Translations under genes and position numbers: made by a program | Source: Pseudomonas fluorescens NCIMB 11764 | Lineage (GTDB): Bacteria > Pseudomonadota > Gammaproteobacteria > Pseudomonadales > Pseudomonadaceae | Direction of reading: 5' to 3' | DNA: 64,000 nucleotides | Assembly: GCF_000293885.2 (NCBI RefSeq) | Contig: NZ_CP010945.1 | Coordinates: 868,001 to 932,000 of the forward strand | Part shown: positions 44,854 through 54,223 of the stretch, one piece after another | Position numbering within the stretch: the first letter of the stretch is position 1 | How the letters are laid out: every line of letters begins with the position of its first letter | Notes under the pieces: model-generated | Seen by the model: the letters and a program-made list of their open reading frames with translations, nothing else | What the model was told of the DNA's origin: nothing | The model's database searches: none

Positions 44854-45870
44854 TTACGCCCGAAGTCGCAGACGTTGCAGCAAAGACGAAGTGGCGCCCA
44901 TGGCGTCACGCAATTGGGCGGCGGTGATCGTTCGATCGGCCGCGTCGAATGCCAGCGCCGTTCGCAGGGCTGGCCAGCAGTGTTTCGGTAGATTCCGAGG
45001 CGCGTGCAGTTCGCGGTCGAGGTGCGCGTCACGGGCCTCGGTCGAAGGCAAGCGCCGGAACGGGTGTTTGCCGCCCGCCAGTTCGTAGAGCACGCAGGCC
45101 ACACCGTAGACGTCGGCGCTGGCAGACAGCGGCTGGCCTTCGAGCAGTTCGGGGGCGGCGTAGCCCGGGGTCCAGGCGTTGAAGCGGTCGCGGCTCAGGT
45201 GTGGCAAGCCAGGGAGGATGCCCTCCTCGGCCTGGCCCAGGCCGAAGTCGAACAGGCGCACGCCCTCTTCGCTGAGCATCACGTTGCTCGGTTTCATGTC
45301 ACCGTGCAGCACGCCGCGAGCGTGGGCGTAGGCCAGGGCGTCGAGCAGCGGCAGCGCGATATCGCGCAGTTCGTTCCACGGCAAGCCAAGGGGCCGCTCG
45401 CAGAGCAGTTTGTCCAGGGTCAGCCCACGCATGAGTTCCATGGTGATGAAGGCGCGCTGGCAATCGGTGTCCACTTCAAAGGTGTGCGGTCGCAGCACGT
45501 TGTCGTGGCGCAGTCGTCGGGTCAGGGCGAACTCGCTGTAGAGCAAGGCGCTGGCGTCCGGCGATTCGGCAAATTCTTCGCTGAGGATTTTCAGCGCGAT
45601 GTAAGGGTCGGGATCGCCGAACTGTTCGCTCAGCAAGTCCCGTGCGCGGTAAACCGCGCCCATGCCGCCGGCACCGAGCAGGCGCTCGATGCGGTAACGG
45701 CCTGCGAGCACGTCGGGCATTTCGCCGACGCTGGCCTTGGTCGGCGCCAGCGCAGGTTCTGCCTTGTGCGGCTTTCCGTTTAGAGACGGGGCAAACGCAA
45801 AGTAAGTCAGGTTACTGTCTTGCTCTTCGCTCACCAGCAGGTCGTCGAGCGGCGGCATGAGTTGAGTCAT
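44854..45870 (-). CDS. stk1: T6SS Ser/Thr protein kinase (Stk1/PpkA type)
   Basis: The 338-residue kinase phosphorylates T6SS regulators such as the FHA protein in related systems. It has a Gly loop GAGGMGAVY (66-74), the ATP lysine Lys94 (ALKIL), catalytic loop HGDMKPSN (189-196) and DFG (208-210). The HRD arginine is Gly here, so it is a non-RD kinase. No membrane helix is evident, in contrast to PpkA of HSI-I. Its start overlaps the phosphatase stop in an ATGA tetrad. Part of its 3' end is duplicated at 33914-33976. Confidence 0.92.
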   Translation of the reverse strand: MTQLMPPLDDLLVSEEQDSNLTYFAFAPSLNGKPHKAEPALAPTKASVGEMPDVLAGRYRIERLLGAGGMGAVYRARDLLSEQFGDPDPYIALKILSEEFAESPDASALLYSEFALTRRLRHDNVLRPHTFEVDTDCQRAFITMELMRGLTLDKLLCERPLGLPWNELRDIALPLLDALAYAHARGVLHGDMKPSNVMLSEEGVRLFDFGLGQAEEGILPGLPHLSRDRFNAWTPGYAAPELLEGQPLSASADVYGVACVLYELAGGKHPFRRLPSTEARDAHLDRELHAPRNLPKHCWPALRTALAFDAADRTITAAQLRDAMGATSSLLQRLRLRA

Positions 45871-46595
45871 TGGCGGATCACCACGGCAGTCAGGTTGTCC
45901 CGGGCCGAGCCACGCAAAGCGCCGTCGAACAGACGCTCCAGCGCGACGTGTGGCGCGGTCAGGCTCAGGGCATTGCCCAAGGCATCAGTGCTCAGCCCGT
46001 TGTACAAACCATCGCTGCACAAGAGAAACGCATCGCCGGGATAGACCTCGAGTTCCAGCACGTCCAGCGTCAACTGCTCGGCCGCCCCGACCGCACGGGT
46101 CAAGGCGTGGGCGGAAGGATGCGCACGGGCGTCTTCGAGACTCATGTGTTGCTCGTCGATGAGTTGCTGTTGCAGTGAATGGTCCTTGGACAGCTGATAC
46201 AAACGCTGGCCGCGCCACAGGTAGCAACGGCTGTCGCCGGCCCAGATGCAGGCCGCGCGATTGCCGTCCACCAGCAGCGCCACCACGGTGCTGCCCATGA
46301 TGCTGTCGTGGCGCCCGGCGGTGACGGTCAACTCCTGACCCAGGCGGCGATTGAGCCAGTGCAGGCACTGGCGAATGCCTTTGAGTCGTTCGTCGAAGTC
46401 ATCCTGCGCCGGCAATTCCGCCAGGCTGGCGACGATCAACTGGCTGGCAACATCGCCACCCTGATGACCGCCCATGCCATCCGCGACCACCCACAGCCCC
46501 TGCTGTGGACAGTCGAGAAAAGCATCTTCGTTGCGCGCCCGAACCTTGCCGGCATCGGTACGCGCAGCGCTGCGCCAGGGACTGGCAACCAGCAT
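45867..46595 (-). CDS. stp1: T6SS PP2C-type phosphatase (Stp1/PppA type)
   Basis: The 242-residue phosphatase removes the phosphates added by the T6SS kinase. Conserved metal-site motifs are NEDAF (22-26), VVADGMGGHQGG (36-47), AGDSRCYL (about 118-125), LCSDGLYN (about 192-199) and a C-terminal SARDNLTAVVI. It overlaps tssM upstream by one base and stk1 downstream by four. The 3' end is partly duplicated in the scar at 33976-34029. Confidence 0.93.
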   Translation of the reverse strand: MLVASPWRSAARTDAGKVRARNEDAFLDCPQQGLWVVADGMGGHQGGDVASQLIVASLAELPAQDDFDERLKGIRQCLHWLNRRLGQELTVTAGRHDSIMGSTVVALLVDGNRAACIWAGDSRCYLWRGQRLYQLSKDHSLQQQLIDEQHMSLEDARAHPSAHALTRAVGAAEQLTLDVLELEVYPGDAFLLCSDGLYNGLSTDALGNALSLTAPHVALERLFDGALRGSARDNLTAVVIRQ

Positions 46596-49500
46596 CAGAG
46601 CTGCACCGGCATACGGAAGGTGCGCAGCACACCCATGTCGAACGGGTTTGGCGTGCGCTGGCTCGACAGCAAGTAGTTGGCGCGCAGGCCACCCACGTCA
46701 GCTTTCAGCACCAGCACATCACGACCGCTCAGGTACTCGGTCTGCATCAGGTCGAACAGGCGGAACAGCGACCACGGGCCGGTGTTCTTCTCGATGCCGA
46801 TCGGGCGGCCGGCCATTTTGTCGAGGACCAGGCTGGTGCGACCGTCTTCAGCATCGGTCGGCCATTTGAACGACACCGGCACGATCGGGCCGTGGCGGTA
46901 TTCGATGGTCTTGTCGCCGAACTTGAACTCGGAACGGCTGACCGCCGGGTCGAGGGTGTACGGCTCCAGTTTGAACTGCACTTGCGGCTCGGCCGGGTTG
47001 ATCGAGAAGAAGCTCTGGCGAATCACTTGTGCCGCGGCCATCTGGTCGAGGTAGAGCTTGGAGATCGGCATGCTGTGACCGTCGATGCTGCGCAGACGGT
47101 AGTTGCCTGGATCGCCGCTCACGAACGGACGCATGTAGGTATCAAAGAAGCGATCGGCAATGCCCTGCGCCTTGAAGAACTCGCGGAAGTCGCTGATCGC
47201 CACGTCGCTGGTGCTGTGGGCGCTGAACGGATAACGCTTGTTGATCGCCTTGCCGTAGAAGCTGTACAGCTCGCTCTGATAACGCTGGTTCAGGTACTGG
47301 TAGGAATCGTTGAGCACCAGACGCCAGGTGTCTTCGGCCAGCACGTTGAACCACACGCTGACCGGGCGCGGCAGACGGTTTGACGCATTGCGCAGGTTGC
47401 TCAGCGCATCACGCTGGCCGCTCATGCGGGTCTTGGCCATTTCGAATGCAGCCTGCTCCGGCGCACTGGCACGCGCCAGGCTCGCCAGTTGCATTTGCAG
47501 GTCGTTGAGCGCGTTCAGTGCCGGGGTCAAATCAGCGGCCGGGCCGTTGTTGTCATCCAGCAAACGGTGCAGCGGTTCGAAGCGGCGTTGCAGGGATTTC
47601 TTCGCCGTGTCCGGCAGGTTTTTGACCGCTGCCATGTCCGAGGCTTTGTCCGCTGCGGCAGACGCCAGTTTGCCCAGCTTGCCCAACTTGCCTTTCTGCT
47701 CGCCCAGTGCGGCGGCGGCATCAGCCGCTTGATCGACCGCCTCGGCTTCCACCGGGAACCGGGTGTTCTCACGCACTTCCACCAGCAGTTGCAGCACCGG
47801 CGAGTTGGCCGACGTCAGGCCAGCCAGTTGCTCGGCGCCCTCGCTGAAGTCGCTGATCGCGGGCAGTGCAACCTGGCCCACGGCTTCGCTCCAGAAGTTG
47901 GCGTAGTCGCGGAAGTACAGTTGCTCCAGTTCGACCATCAGGCGACGCAAGTCCATGCCGCTGATGCCCGAGCCTTCGCCCAGCACCCAGTTGTCACGCA
48001 GGATGTCGGTGACCAGCGCCGAGCCCTGGACCGAGAAATACTGCTGATAACCCTGTTGGGTGTAGAAGCCCGGGATCACGTATTCGGTGCCGACAAACAG
48101 CGCACCCTGCGGGCCCAGGTGTTGGCTCAAACGGTATTCCGGCAGGTTGCGGGCCTGCTCGCGCAGCATCCGGTAAACCACGTTGGCCAGCGATTCGCTG
48201 CGCAAGACCTGACGCGCCTGCGCCACCAGTTGATCGTTCAGCGGGTAGATAAACGGCTGCTTCAGCAAACGCTCGAAGTGGGTGTTCAGACCGTTCTGCA
48301 CCGCGGTGTTCCCGGCGTAACGCTGGGACCATTCGGTGGCGACCCAATCCTTGAGCCACGGGCTGTCACGACGGTCTTCCATGTTCAGCATCAGGTACGC
48401 ACGCAGGCTGTTGAGCAGGCGTTCGCGGTCCTTCATGTTGGCGCGGATCTGCCCTTCCAGCAGGGTCGCGACCTTCGGCAGCAACTGCGTTTCGAGCTCG
48501 CGCTCGTAAGCTGCCTTGACCACCGGATTGACGTCTTCGCCCTGATACAGACCGCCGCGTTCGTGGTACGACACGTCGCCCTTTTTCGGGAAAACCTGAG
48601 TCGCCGCGTAGCTGGTGTCGAGGGGCTTCAGTACGGCCATGGAATCATCACGCGCGGTCAGCGCCGAGCGTTGTTGCGTCCAGGTTTGCGCCAGGTTGCG
48701 CAGGTTTTCCAGACGCTCATAGTTCGCCGAGAAACCGCCTGCCCACAGCAGACCAAACAGGCCCAACGCCGCCAAAGCACCGACGTACAACGCACGCTGG
48801 CCCCAATGGATGCGACTGCGTTCGCGCTTGTCCAGACCGGCCAGATCGGCCTCGGGGAAGATCACCCGGCTGAGCAAGTGATGAATGAACCGCGAGCGGC
48901 CACTGCGCAGGGTTGGCAACACGCCGGAGTTGATCCCCAGATTCGCGCCGATGCCGGCGGTGGTCTGGTCCATTTCCTGGGTCAGGTGCGGTGCGCTGGT
49001 CAGGTAGAAACCGCGCAACTGGCTGACACGCTGATAGCGGTTGCCAGTGAACGCCATGTCGACGAACAGGCACAGGCGCTCGCCGATCTGCCCCAGTTGA
49101 TGCGGGAAATCGAGGATGCGGCCACGGCGCTGGGTGTCGCGCTCCTGGTGCATGCGCATGATCACCTGACTGTTCAGGCGACGCAGCAGCTCTTCGAACT
49201 CGGCGCGCAGGACGGTGACGTCGGTGCCGCTCTGCTCTTTGCGGAAGCTGGTGCCGAGCACCTGATCGCTTTCTTCGCGGGTCAACTGATCGAAGAACTC
49301 GTCGAAACCGAGCAACTGGTCAGCCTTGCTCAGCACCAGATAAATCGGCACATCGACGTGCAGTTTCTGATGCACGTCTTGCAGGCGCGCACGCACTTGG
49401 CGAGCCAAGGTGTCCAGATCCTGCTCGGTGTCGCCCAGCAGCATTTCCACCGGAATGGTCACCAGCACGCCGTTCAACGGACGGTTGCGGCGACGCTTGC

Positions 49501-50134
49501 GCAGCAGGTCGAGCAAGGTGCTCCAGGCGCTGCCGTCGACTTCGGCATCCGGCTGGGTCAGGTAACGCCCGGCGGTGTCGATCAGCACACCGTGGTCGGC
49601 GAAATACCAGTCGCAATGACGGGTGCCGAGGGTGTCGCGGGTCAGTTTGCGGTCGATCTTGTTGATCGGGAATTCAAGGCCCGAGAAGTCCAGCAGGCTG
49701 GTCTTGCCGCTGCCCTGCGGGCCGATCAGCAAGTACCACGGCAAATCACTGCGCCAGCGTTCGCTGCGGCCGCGATACAGGCTCGAGGTCTTCAGGGTTT
49801 TCAGGGCGTCCTTGAAACGCTCCTTCAACTCCTTCTGCTCTTCGTCGATCTTCTCTTCGCGGCGGATACGGTCCTGACCGTCTTCAGTGTCTTCGACCGC
49901 TTTCTTGCGCACACCGGCGCGCCAGCTGACGAAGACCATGGTCAGGCCCCAGATCAGGAACAACACACTGATGGTCAGCAGGCGGGAGGTCGAGCCTTCC
50001 CAGAACTTGTAGTCATTGACCGCCAGCAGCGGCCCGACGAACCACACCAGCAGCGCGACGAACAGCACCAGCAGCAAGGTCCAGACCCAGGTCTGACGCA
50101 CGAAGGCGCCGACTTTCTTGAAAAACTTTTTCAT
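46595..50134 (-). CDS. tssM: T6SS membrane complex protein TssM (IcmF)
   Basis: TssM spans the inner membrane and periplasm and, with TssJ and TssL, forms the T6SS baseplate-anchoring channel. The 1,179 residues have two N-terminal membrane helices (about 16-36 and 50-70), an ATPase-like domain with Walker A GPQGSGKT (138-145), a third helix near 440-460 (ALYVGALAALGLFGLLW) and a long periplasmic part with the C-terminal VPVSFKWP region that contacts TssJ. I chose ATG 50134; GTG at 50137 adds one codon. Confidence 0.95.
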   Translation of the reverse strand: MKKFFKKVGAFVRQTWVWTLLLVLFVALLVWFVGPLLAVNDYKFWEGSTSRLLTISVLFLIWGLTMVFVSWRAGVRKKAVEDTEDGQDRIRREEKIDEEQKELKERFKDALKTLKTSSLYRGRSERWRSDLPWYLLIGPQGSGKTSLLDFSGLEFPINKIDRKLTRDTLGTRHCDWYFADHGVLIDTAGRYLTQPDAEVDGSAWSTLLDLLRKRRRNRPLNGVLVTIPVEMLLGDTEQDLDTLARQVRARLQDVHQKLHVDVPIYLVLSKADQLLGFDEFFDQLTREESDQVLGTSFRKEQSGTDVTVLRAEFEELLRRLNSQVIMRMHQERDTQRRGRILDFPHQLGQIGERLCLFVDMAFTGNRYQRVSQLRGFYLTSAPHLTQEMDQTTAGIGANLGINSGVLPTLRSGRSRFIHHLLSRVIFPEADLAGLDKRERSRIHWGQRALYVGALAALGLFGLLWAGGFSANYERLENLRNLAQTWTQQRSALTARDDSMAVLKPLDTSYAATQVFPKKGDVSYHERGGLYQGEDVNPVVKAAYERELETQLLPKVATLLEGQIRANMKDRERLLNSLRAYLMLNMEDRRDSPWLKDWVATEWSQRYAGNTAVQNGLNTHFERLLKQPFIYPLNDQLVAQARQVLRSESLANVVYRMLREQARNLPEYRLSQHLGPQGALFVGTEYVIPGFYTQQGYQQYFSVQGSALVTDILRDNWVLGEGSGISGMDLRRLMVELEQLYFRDYANFWSEAVGQVALPAISDFSEGAEQLAGLTSANSPVLQLLVEVRENTRFPVEAEAVDQAADAAAALGEQKGKLGKLGKLASAAADKASDMAAVKNLPDTAKKSLQRRFEPLHRLLDDNNGPAADLTPALNALNDLQMQLASLARASAPEQAAFEMAKTRMSGQRDALSNLRNASNRLPRPVSVWFNVLAEDTWRLVLNDSYQYLNQRYQSELYSFYGKAINKRYPFSAHSTSDVAISDFREFFKAQGIADRFFDTYMRPFVSGDPGNYRLRSIDGHSMPISKLYLDQMAAAQVIRQSFFSINPAEPQVQFKLEPYTLDPAVSRSEFKFGDKTIEYRHGPIVPVSFKWPTDAEDGRTSLVLDKMAGRPIGIEKNTGPWSLFRLFDLMQTEYLSGRDVLVLKADVGGLRANYLLSSQRTPNPFDMGVLRTFRMPVQL

Positions 50135-50147
50135 CACACGTCCCTGT

Positions 50148-51023
50148 TTACGGCTGCGACTGCGGCTGGACCGCGGCGGAATCCAGCGGCTGATAAGGTT
50201 GCAGAACGGTGTCGCGCTGCTCGCCCAAGACCCAGGCGAAACCCGAATACATCACCACCAGGCAGACCACGGTGAACAACACCACCATCCACGCCGGCAC
50301 GATGCGCACCAGGCTGCGGCGCTGATCGTTCAAGCCTTCCCAATGCGGCGACAGTTCGCGAGGCACGTCGCCGCGCAGCTGACGAATCTGCCGATACAAG
50401 GCATCGCGGATGCCTTCGAGTTCGAGCATGCCGCGCGCCTGCACGCGGTACTTGCCTTCGAAACCGAGGGACAGGCACAGGTACATCAGCTCCAGCATCG
50501 GCAGGTGCTTGACCGGGTTTTTCGACAAGCGATCCAGCAACTGGAAGAACTTCTCGCCACCGAAGGTTTCGTTGTGGAAGCTGCTGAGCAGGCTCATCTG
50601 CGACCACTCGCTTTCGTTGCCCCACGGCGTGGTCACGACGGCTTCGTCGACCACGGTGCAGAGCACGTAACGGGCGGCCATCACCTGGCTGCTTTCGGCG
50701 CCGTTGTGCAGTGCGCGCACTTCAAACAGTTTCAACCCGGCAGTCAGGCGCTCATTGAGCGCGTACATGTCTTCGCGGGTGTCGCTGTGTTTGAGGCGCA
50801 CCACTTCCGACAACAGGTCGGAACCGGCGGCCACCAGCGAATTGAGGCTGATGTTGAAGGACTCCGCCGGACGCAGGCGTGCGGCGTAGATCATCCGTTC
50901 TTCGAGCTGTTCGAAACGCGGCGGTGCAGCGAAGTCAGTCAGCGGACTTTGCGCCGGGCCGTGGCCCTGGCGGTCGAGCAAGACGGTTTTATCGTCCTGA
51001 TGGTGTTCCATGTCCTTGATCAT
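50148..51023 (-). CDS. tssL: T6SS membrane complex protein TssL (DotU)
   Basis: TssL is a cytoplasmic hook with one C-terminal membrane helix. The 291 residues show the DotU core (ARYVLCTVVDEAVVTTPWG, FHNETFGGEKFFQLLDRL, LELMYLCLSLGFEGKYR) and a membrane segment at about 243-263 (IVPAWMVVLFTVVCLVVMYS), with only a short C-terminal tail and no peptidoglycan-binding extension. It lies 13 bases upstream of tssM in the transcript. An ATG four codons in is an alternative start. Confidence 0.95.
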   Translation of the reverse strand: MIKDMEHHQDDKTVLLDRQGHGPAQSPLTDFAAPPRFEQLEERMIYAARLRPAESFNISLNSLVAAGSDLLSEVVRLKHSDTREDMYALNERLTAGLKLFEVRALHNGAESSQVMAARYVLCTVVDEAVVTTPWGNESEWSQMSLLSSFHNETFGGEKFFQLLDRLSKNPVKHLPMLELMYLCLSLGFEGKYRVQARGMLELEGIRDALYRQIRQLRGDVPRELSPHWEGLNDQRRSLVRIVPAWMVVLFTVVCLVVMYSGFAWVLGEQRDTVLQPYQPLDSAAVQPQSQP

Positions 51024-51028
51024 GTCGG

Positions 51029-52360
51029 TCAGTTCCTGATGGCCCAGAATTTCAGTTCAAGCTCGGCGAATTCGCCGGACACGTGGAACGCGAAGCCGCC
51101 GGAGCGCTCGAGTTGTGCCAGGTCTTCGGAACTGAGTTCGAGGATGAAATAGGTTTTGTTGGAGTGGAACGCGATCTGCCGCGGGGCCACCGGCAACGGT
51201 TTGACCTTGATGCCCGGCAGATGCAGGTTGACCAGTTGGCGGATCCGCTCCACCGGGCCGACCTTGAGGTGCGCCGGCAAACGATGGCGCAGTTCTTCGG
51301 AATCGCAGTTGGCACTGGCCGCGAGCACGAACGACGCCGAGCCCAGCAGTTTGTGGTCGTGCAACGGCGAGACGATGATCCCGTACTGACGCGCTTGCAG
51401 GACCAGCTCGATGGCGTGCTGTTCGAGCACCATCGACAGCACCTGACGAATCGCTTCCATCAGTTTGCGGAAGCTCGCGCCCTGGTCGCTGTGCTGGTAA
51501 CGGCTGTCCAGGCGCGGACGTTTGCTGTCGCTGGAGAAGGTCGCCAGATCGCCGAGCATGGTCAGCAGCGTGCGGTACAACTCTTCCGGGTGAACCTGCT
51601 CCAGGCCGAGGTAGTGACGCAGCAGCAGCTCGGTGCGGTTGATCAGTTGCAGCATCATGAAGTCGCCGACTTCCGCGCCACCGACCTTGCCGTTGGAGCG
51701 GATGCGCTCGGCAATGGTGTCGCCCCGGTGACCGAGCATGCTGATCACTTCTTTCAGGCACGACAGCAGGTAGCTGGAGGAATGCGCCTGAATGTAGGTC
51801 GGCACGAAATCCGGATCGAGGCTGATCACGCCGTCGGGCGTGGTATCCAGCACGTCGCAGATCTTCAGCTTCACATAGGCCTGATCGCTCTGCTGCTCGC
51901 CGAGCAACAGTTTGAAGTCCGGGCGGCCACAGCTGACCTGGCTGGCGGAATCGTCGCCGGCGTTGGAGTCGGCGACTTCGGCTTCGTACGCGGTGTAGCG
52001 CGCCAGCACGTCGGATTGCTCCGGACGGCGGGACTCGATGTGGTTACCGGTCACCAGTGGCAACGCGAGGTAGATCGGTGTGTTGCCGGTGTTCGGCGGC
52101 ACGTCCAGCGCCAGCGGCTCGGTGTTGCCGCCCAGTTCGAACAGGCTGCCGTCCGGCAGGATCCCCGAGGCCTGGCTGATCACCAGTTTGCCCATGTTGA
52201 GGAACTGCAAATCGATGTCGAGATTCAGGAAGCCCCAAGTGTAGCTGCCCAGCAACTGGGTGCGGGTCTTCATCTGGTGGTCGTAGTAGCGATCGTTGTG
52301 CTGGAAGTGCTGCGGGCGCAGCAGCATGCCTTCCTGCCAAATGACTTTATGGGAATTCAT
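51029..52360 (-). CDS. tssK: T6SS baseplate protein TssK
   Basis: TssK trimers link the baseplate to the membrane complex. The 443-residue protein starts with the family signature VIWQEGMLLRPQHFQ (5-19) and ends with the conserved SGEFAELELKFWAIRN. It is soluble, has no enzyme motif, and overlaps no neighbour but is tightly packed between tssJ (2 bases) and tssL (5 bases), which implies one transcript. Confidence 0.96.
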   Translation of the reverse strand: MNSHKVIWQEGMLLRPQHFQHNDRYYDHQMKTRTQLLGSYTWGFLNLDIDLQFLNMGKLVISQASGILPDGSLFELGGNTEPLALDVPPNTGNTPIYLALPLVTGNHIESRRPEQSDVLARYTAYEAEVADSNAGDDSASQVSCGRPDFKLLLGEQQSDQAYVKLKICDVLDTTPDGVISLDPDFVPTYIQAHSSSYLLSCLKEVISMLGHRGDTIAERIRSNGKVGGAEVGDFMMLQLINRTELLLRHYLGLEQVHPEELYRTLLTMLGDLATFSSDSKRPRLDSRYQHSDQGASFRKLMEAIRQVLSMVLEQHAIELVLQARQYGIIVSPLHDHKLLGSASFVLAASANCDSEELRHRLPAHLKVGPVERIRQLVNLHLPGIKVKPLPVAPRQIAFHSNKTYFILELSSEDLAQLERSGGFAFHVSGEFAELELKFWAIRN

Positions 52361-52362
52361 GA

Positions 52363-52872
52363 TCAGTCATCCGCCTTGGCGAGCGTTTCGTTGCTGTTGC
52401 GAATACCGGCCTGATCGAGGGTCAGGTCAGCCTCGGTGACTTCCACCGGCGTGACTTGCACCGTGTAGCGCCATTTGGTTTCCGGCAGGTCGCGGTAGGC
52501 CGCGAGGATCCCGACGTAACGGCTGCCCTCTTCCACGCTGAGCTTGAGTTCGATGGTTTCACCCGGACGCAGTTCGAGTTCTTCGCTGGCCACCAGGTCC
52601 GGGGCCAGGGATTCCTTGGCGCGCTCGTACAGGCTGAAGAAATCGGCGTTTTCAAAGGTCACCGGGTGCTTGAGCTCGAACAGACGCACGACGATTGGCG
52701 AGGGACGCCCGTTGAGGTCCGGGTTCAGCTGATCGCTGCCGGTGAGCTTCAGGTTGACTTTGGTCACTTTGGAATACGGCGACAGCGACGAGCAGCCGGC
52801 CAGCAGCACCACGGCCATGAGCACGGTCAGCATCTTGAAAAAAGCGGTCGAGCAGCGAGACATGCGCATCAT
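52363..52872 (-). CDS. tssJ: T6SS outer-membrane lipoprotein TssJ
   Basis: TssJ anchors TssM at the outer membrane. The 169-residue lipoprotein has lipobox LAGC (VLMAVVLLAGC, Cys27). The mature domain has the TssJ beta-sandwich features LNGRPSPIVVRLFELK and FENADFFSLYERAK. Its start overlaps the stop of the FHA gene in an ATGA tetrad; ATGs one and three codons further are possible. Confidence 0.94.
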   Translation of the reverse strand: MMRMSRCSTAFFKMLTVLMAVVLLAGCSSLSPYSKVTKVNLKLTGSDQLNPDLNGRPSPIVVRLFELKHPVTFENADFFSLYERAKESLAPDLVASEELELRPGETIELKLSVEEGSRYVGILAAYRDLPETKWRYTVQVTPVEVTEADLTLDQAGIRNSNETLAKADD

Positions 52873-54065
52873 CCTTGGTGGTCGGTGTGAAGGGTGGAAA
52901 TCAGGCGGATCTGTTCTTCGTACGCCTGAGCGAAGTCGCGGGCCAGCAGACGCTCGCTCCAGTCATCGTCCTGACGCAGAGCCTGGTGATAACGACCGTA
53001 GGCTCTCCAGCGACTGCCGGACGTGGCCAGCAACGGCTTGTTGTCGCGCTCGAACCGCAGGGTCAATTGCTGCGGCGAGAAATGCTCCAGCGTGCCGCGA
53101 ACGGCGGCGCGGCTGGCGGTCAGCAGCGCAACCTGGTGCGCCTGCAAATCGCGGAACGCGCGAGAAATCGACTGCTCCGCCGGCAACTGGCCGGGCTTGT
53201 TCGGCTGTAACAGAATTCCCAGCGCTTCACCGGCATCGACGGCGAACTTCAGCGGGTTTTTGTGGGTGCCCTGCACGGTGGTCTGGGCCAGACGCAGTTC
53301 GTTTTTCAGTTCGCTGCGGGTGCGCAGGCTCTGCTGCAAACCGCCGACGCTCTGCTTGAGCAAGCGCGCAGCGTTCAGCGCCAAGGCTTCGCGGGCGTCG
53401 TGGTCGAGGCCTTTGAGGTCCACGCCCAGCGCGGCGCCGAAGTGCTCCCAGAAATCTTCGCTCTGACGCTCACGCGCTTTCGGCACCGGGGCGGGCGCAG
53501 GTTCGGCCGGGGCGTCGATCAGCTCGGGCACCATCAGGCTTTCCATGTCGATGCGCGCATAGTCGGCGCGTTGACGGGTGTCCTCGATGGCGTTGCTCGG
53601 GGAGATCAGCTCGTCGATTTCCGAGTACACGCGCTCTTGCTGATCAAGGGCGTTCAACGGGTCGAGGTCGAGGAACGCGTCGTCCGGAATGATGCTGCCC
53701 GCGGCTTGCGGGCGGCCGACTTCCACGTCGAACGTCGCCGGGTCGCGCACCAGCCGTGCACGGATCTCGAAATCACCCAGCACGTAGGTGCTGCCATGCT
53801 CGATGCGCATCGGTTCGCCCTTGCGCAGGCGCGCGCCGCTTTCGCCATCCTGGACACCGTTGCTGCTGGTGTCAGTCAGGAAGAACGTCCCTTCGCGAAA
53901 GCTGATGTCCACATGGTGATTGGACAGATGACGCTTGCGATCCGGGATGATCCAGTCGCAATCCTCGCCCCGGCCAATCACGCCACCGGCCTGCTTGAAG
54001 GTCTTCTGGCACAGTTCCGTGGGCACGAACTGCTTGGTGTTGAGCATTTCGAAAACCAGTTCCAT
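52869..54065 (-). CDS. fha: T6SS FHA-domain protein (Fha/TagH)
   Basis: The 398-residue protein has an N-terminal FHA domain (about 25-105) with GRGEDCDWIIPD, KRHLSNHH and DTSSNG, which binds phosphothreonine of a T6SS regulator or of itself after phosphorylation by the Stk1-type kinase. The C-terminal TagH domain (about 215-398) has SRAFRDLQAHQVALLTASRA. The ATG at 54065, with AAGGAG upstream, is chosen over an in-frame start at 54086. It lies 17 bases after the 46-residue lipoprotein gene. Confidence 0.93.
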   Translation of the reverse strand: MELVFEMLNTKQFVPTELCQKTFKQAGGVIGRGEDCDWIIPDRKRHLSNHHVDISFREGTFFLTDTSSNGVQDGESGARLRKGEPMRIEHGSTYVLGDFEIRARLVRDPATFDVEVGRPQAAGSIIPDDAFLDLDPLNALDQQERVYSEIDELISPSNAIEDTRQRADYARIDMESLMVPELIDAPAEPAPAPVPKARERQSEDFWEHFGAALGVDLKGLDHDAREALALNAARLLKQSVGGLQQSLRTRSELKNELRLAQTTVQGTHKNPLKFAVDAGEALGILLQPNKPGQLPAEQSISRAFRDLQAHQVALLTASRAAVRGTLEHFSPQQLTLRFERDNKPLLATSGSRWRAYGRYHQALRQDDDWSERLLARDFAQAYEEQIRLISTLHTDHQG

Positions 54066-54082
54066 GGTGATACTCCTTGCGG

Positions 54083-54223
54083 TCACTTGCCGCGATTGAC
54101 CGCCTGCGGATCACCCAATGGGCGATAGGTGTTGTCGTTGAATTTGTAATTGCCGCTACAGCCGCCGAGGCCGCATAGAACGACGAGGGTCAGCAGGACG
54201 GCTTGCCAGTGACGAACAGACAT
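54083..54223 (-). CDS. 46-residue T6SS-associated lipoprotein (orfX position)
   Basis: This short gene encodes MSVRHWQAVLLTLVVLCGLG followed by GC at residues 21-22: lipobox LGGC (19-22; Cys22). The mature peptide has only 25 residues (SGNYKFNDNTYRPLGDPQAV and NRGK). GGAGAC precedes the ATG at 54223. It occupies the slot called orfX between sfa2 and fha2 in P. aeruginosa HSI-II. The family appears restricted to this type of T6SS cluster. Function unknown; a periplasmic or outer-membrane assembly factor is conceivable. Confidence 0.8.
   Translation of the reverse strand: MSVRHWQAVLLTLVVLCGLGGCSGNYKFNDNTYRPLGDPQAVNRGK

Noticed and set aside
47489-50275. 928-codon plus-strand frame opposite tssM
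   Set aside because: Antisense shadow of tssM and the tssL end.
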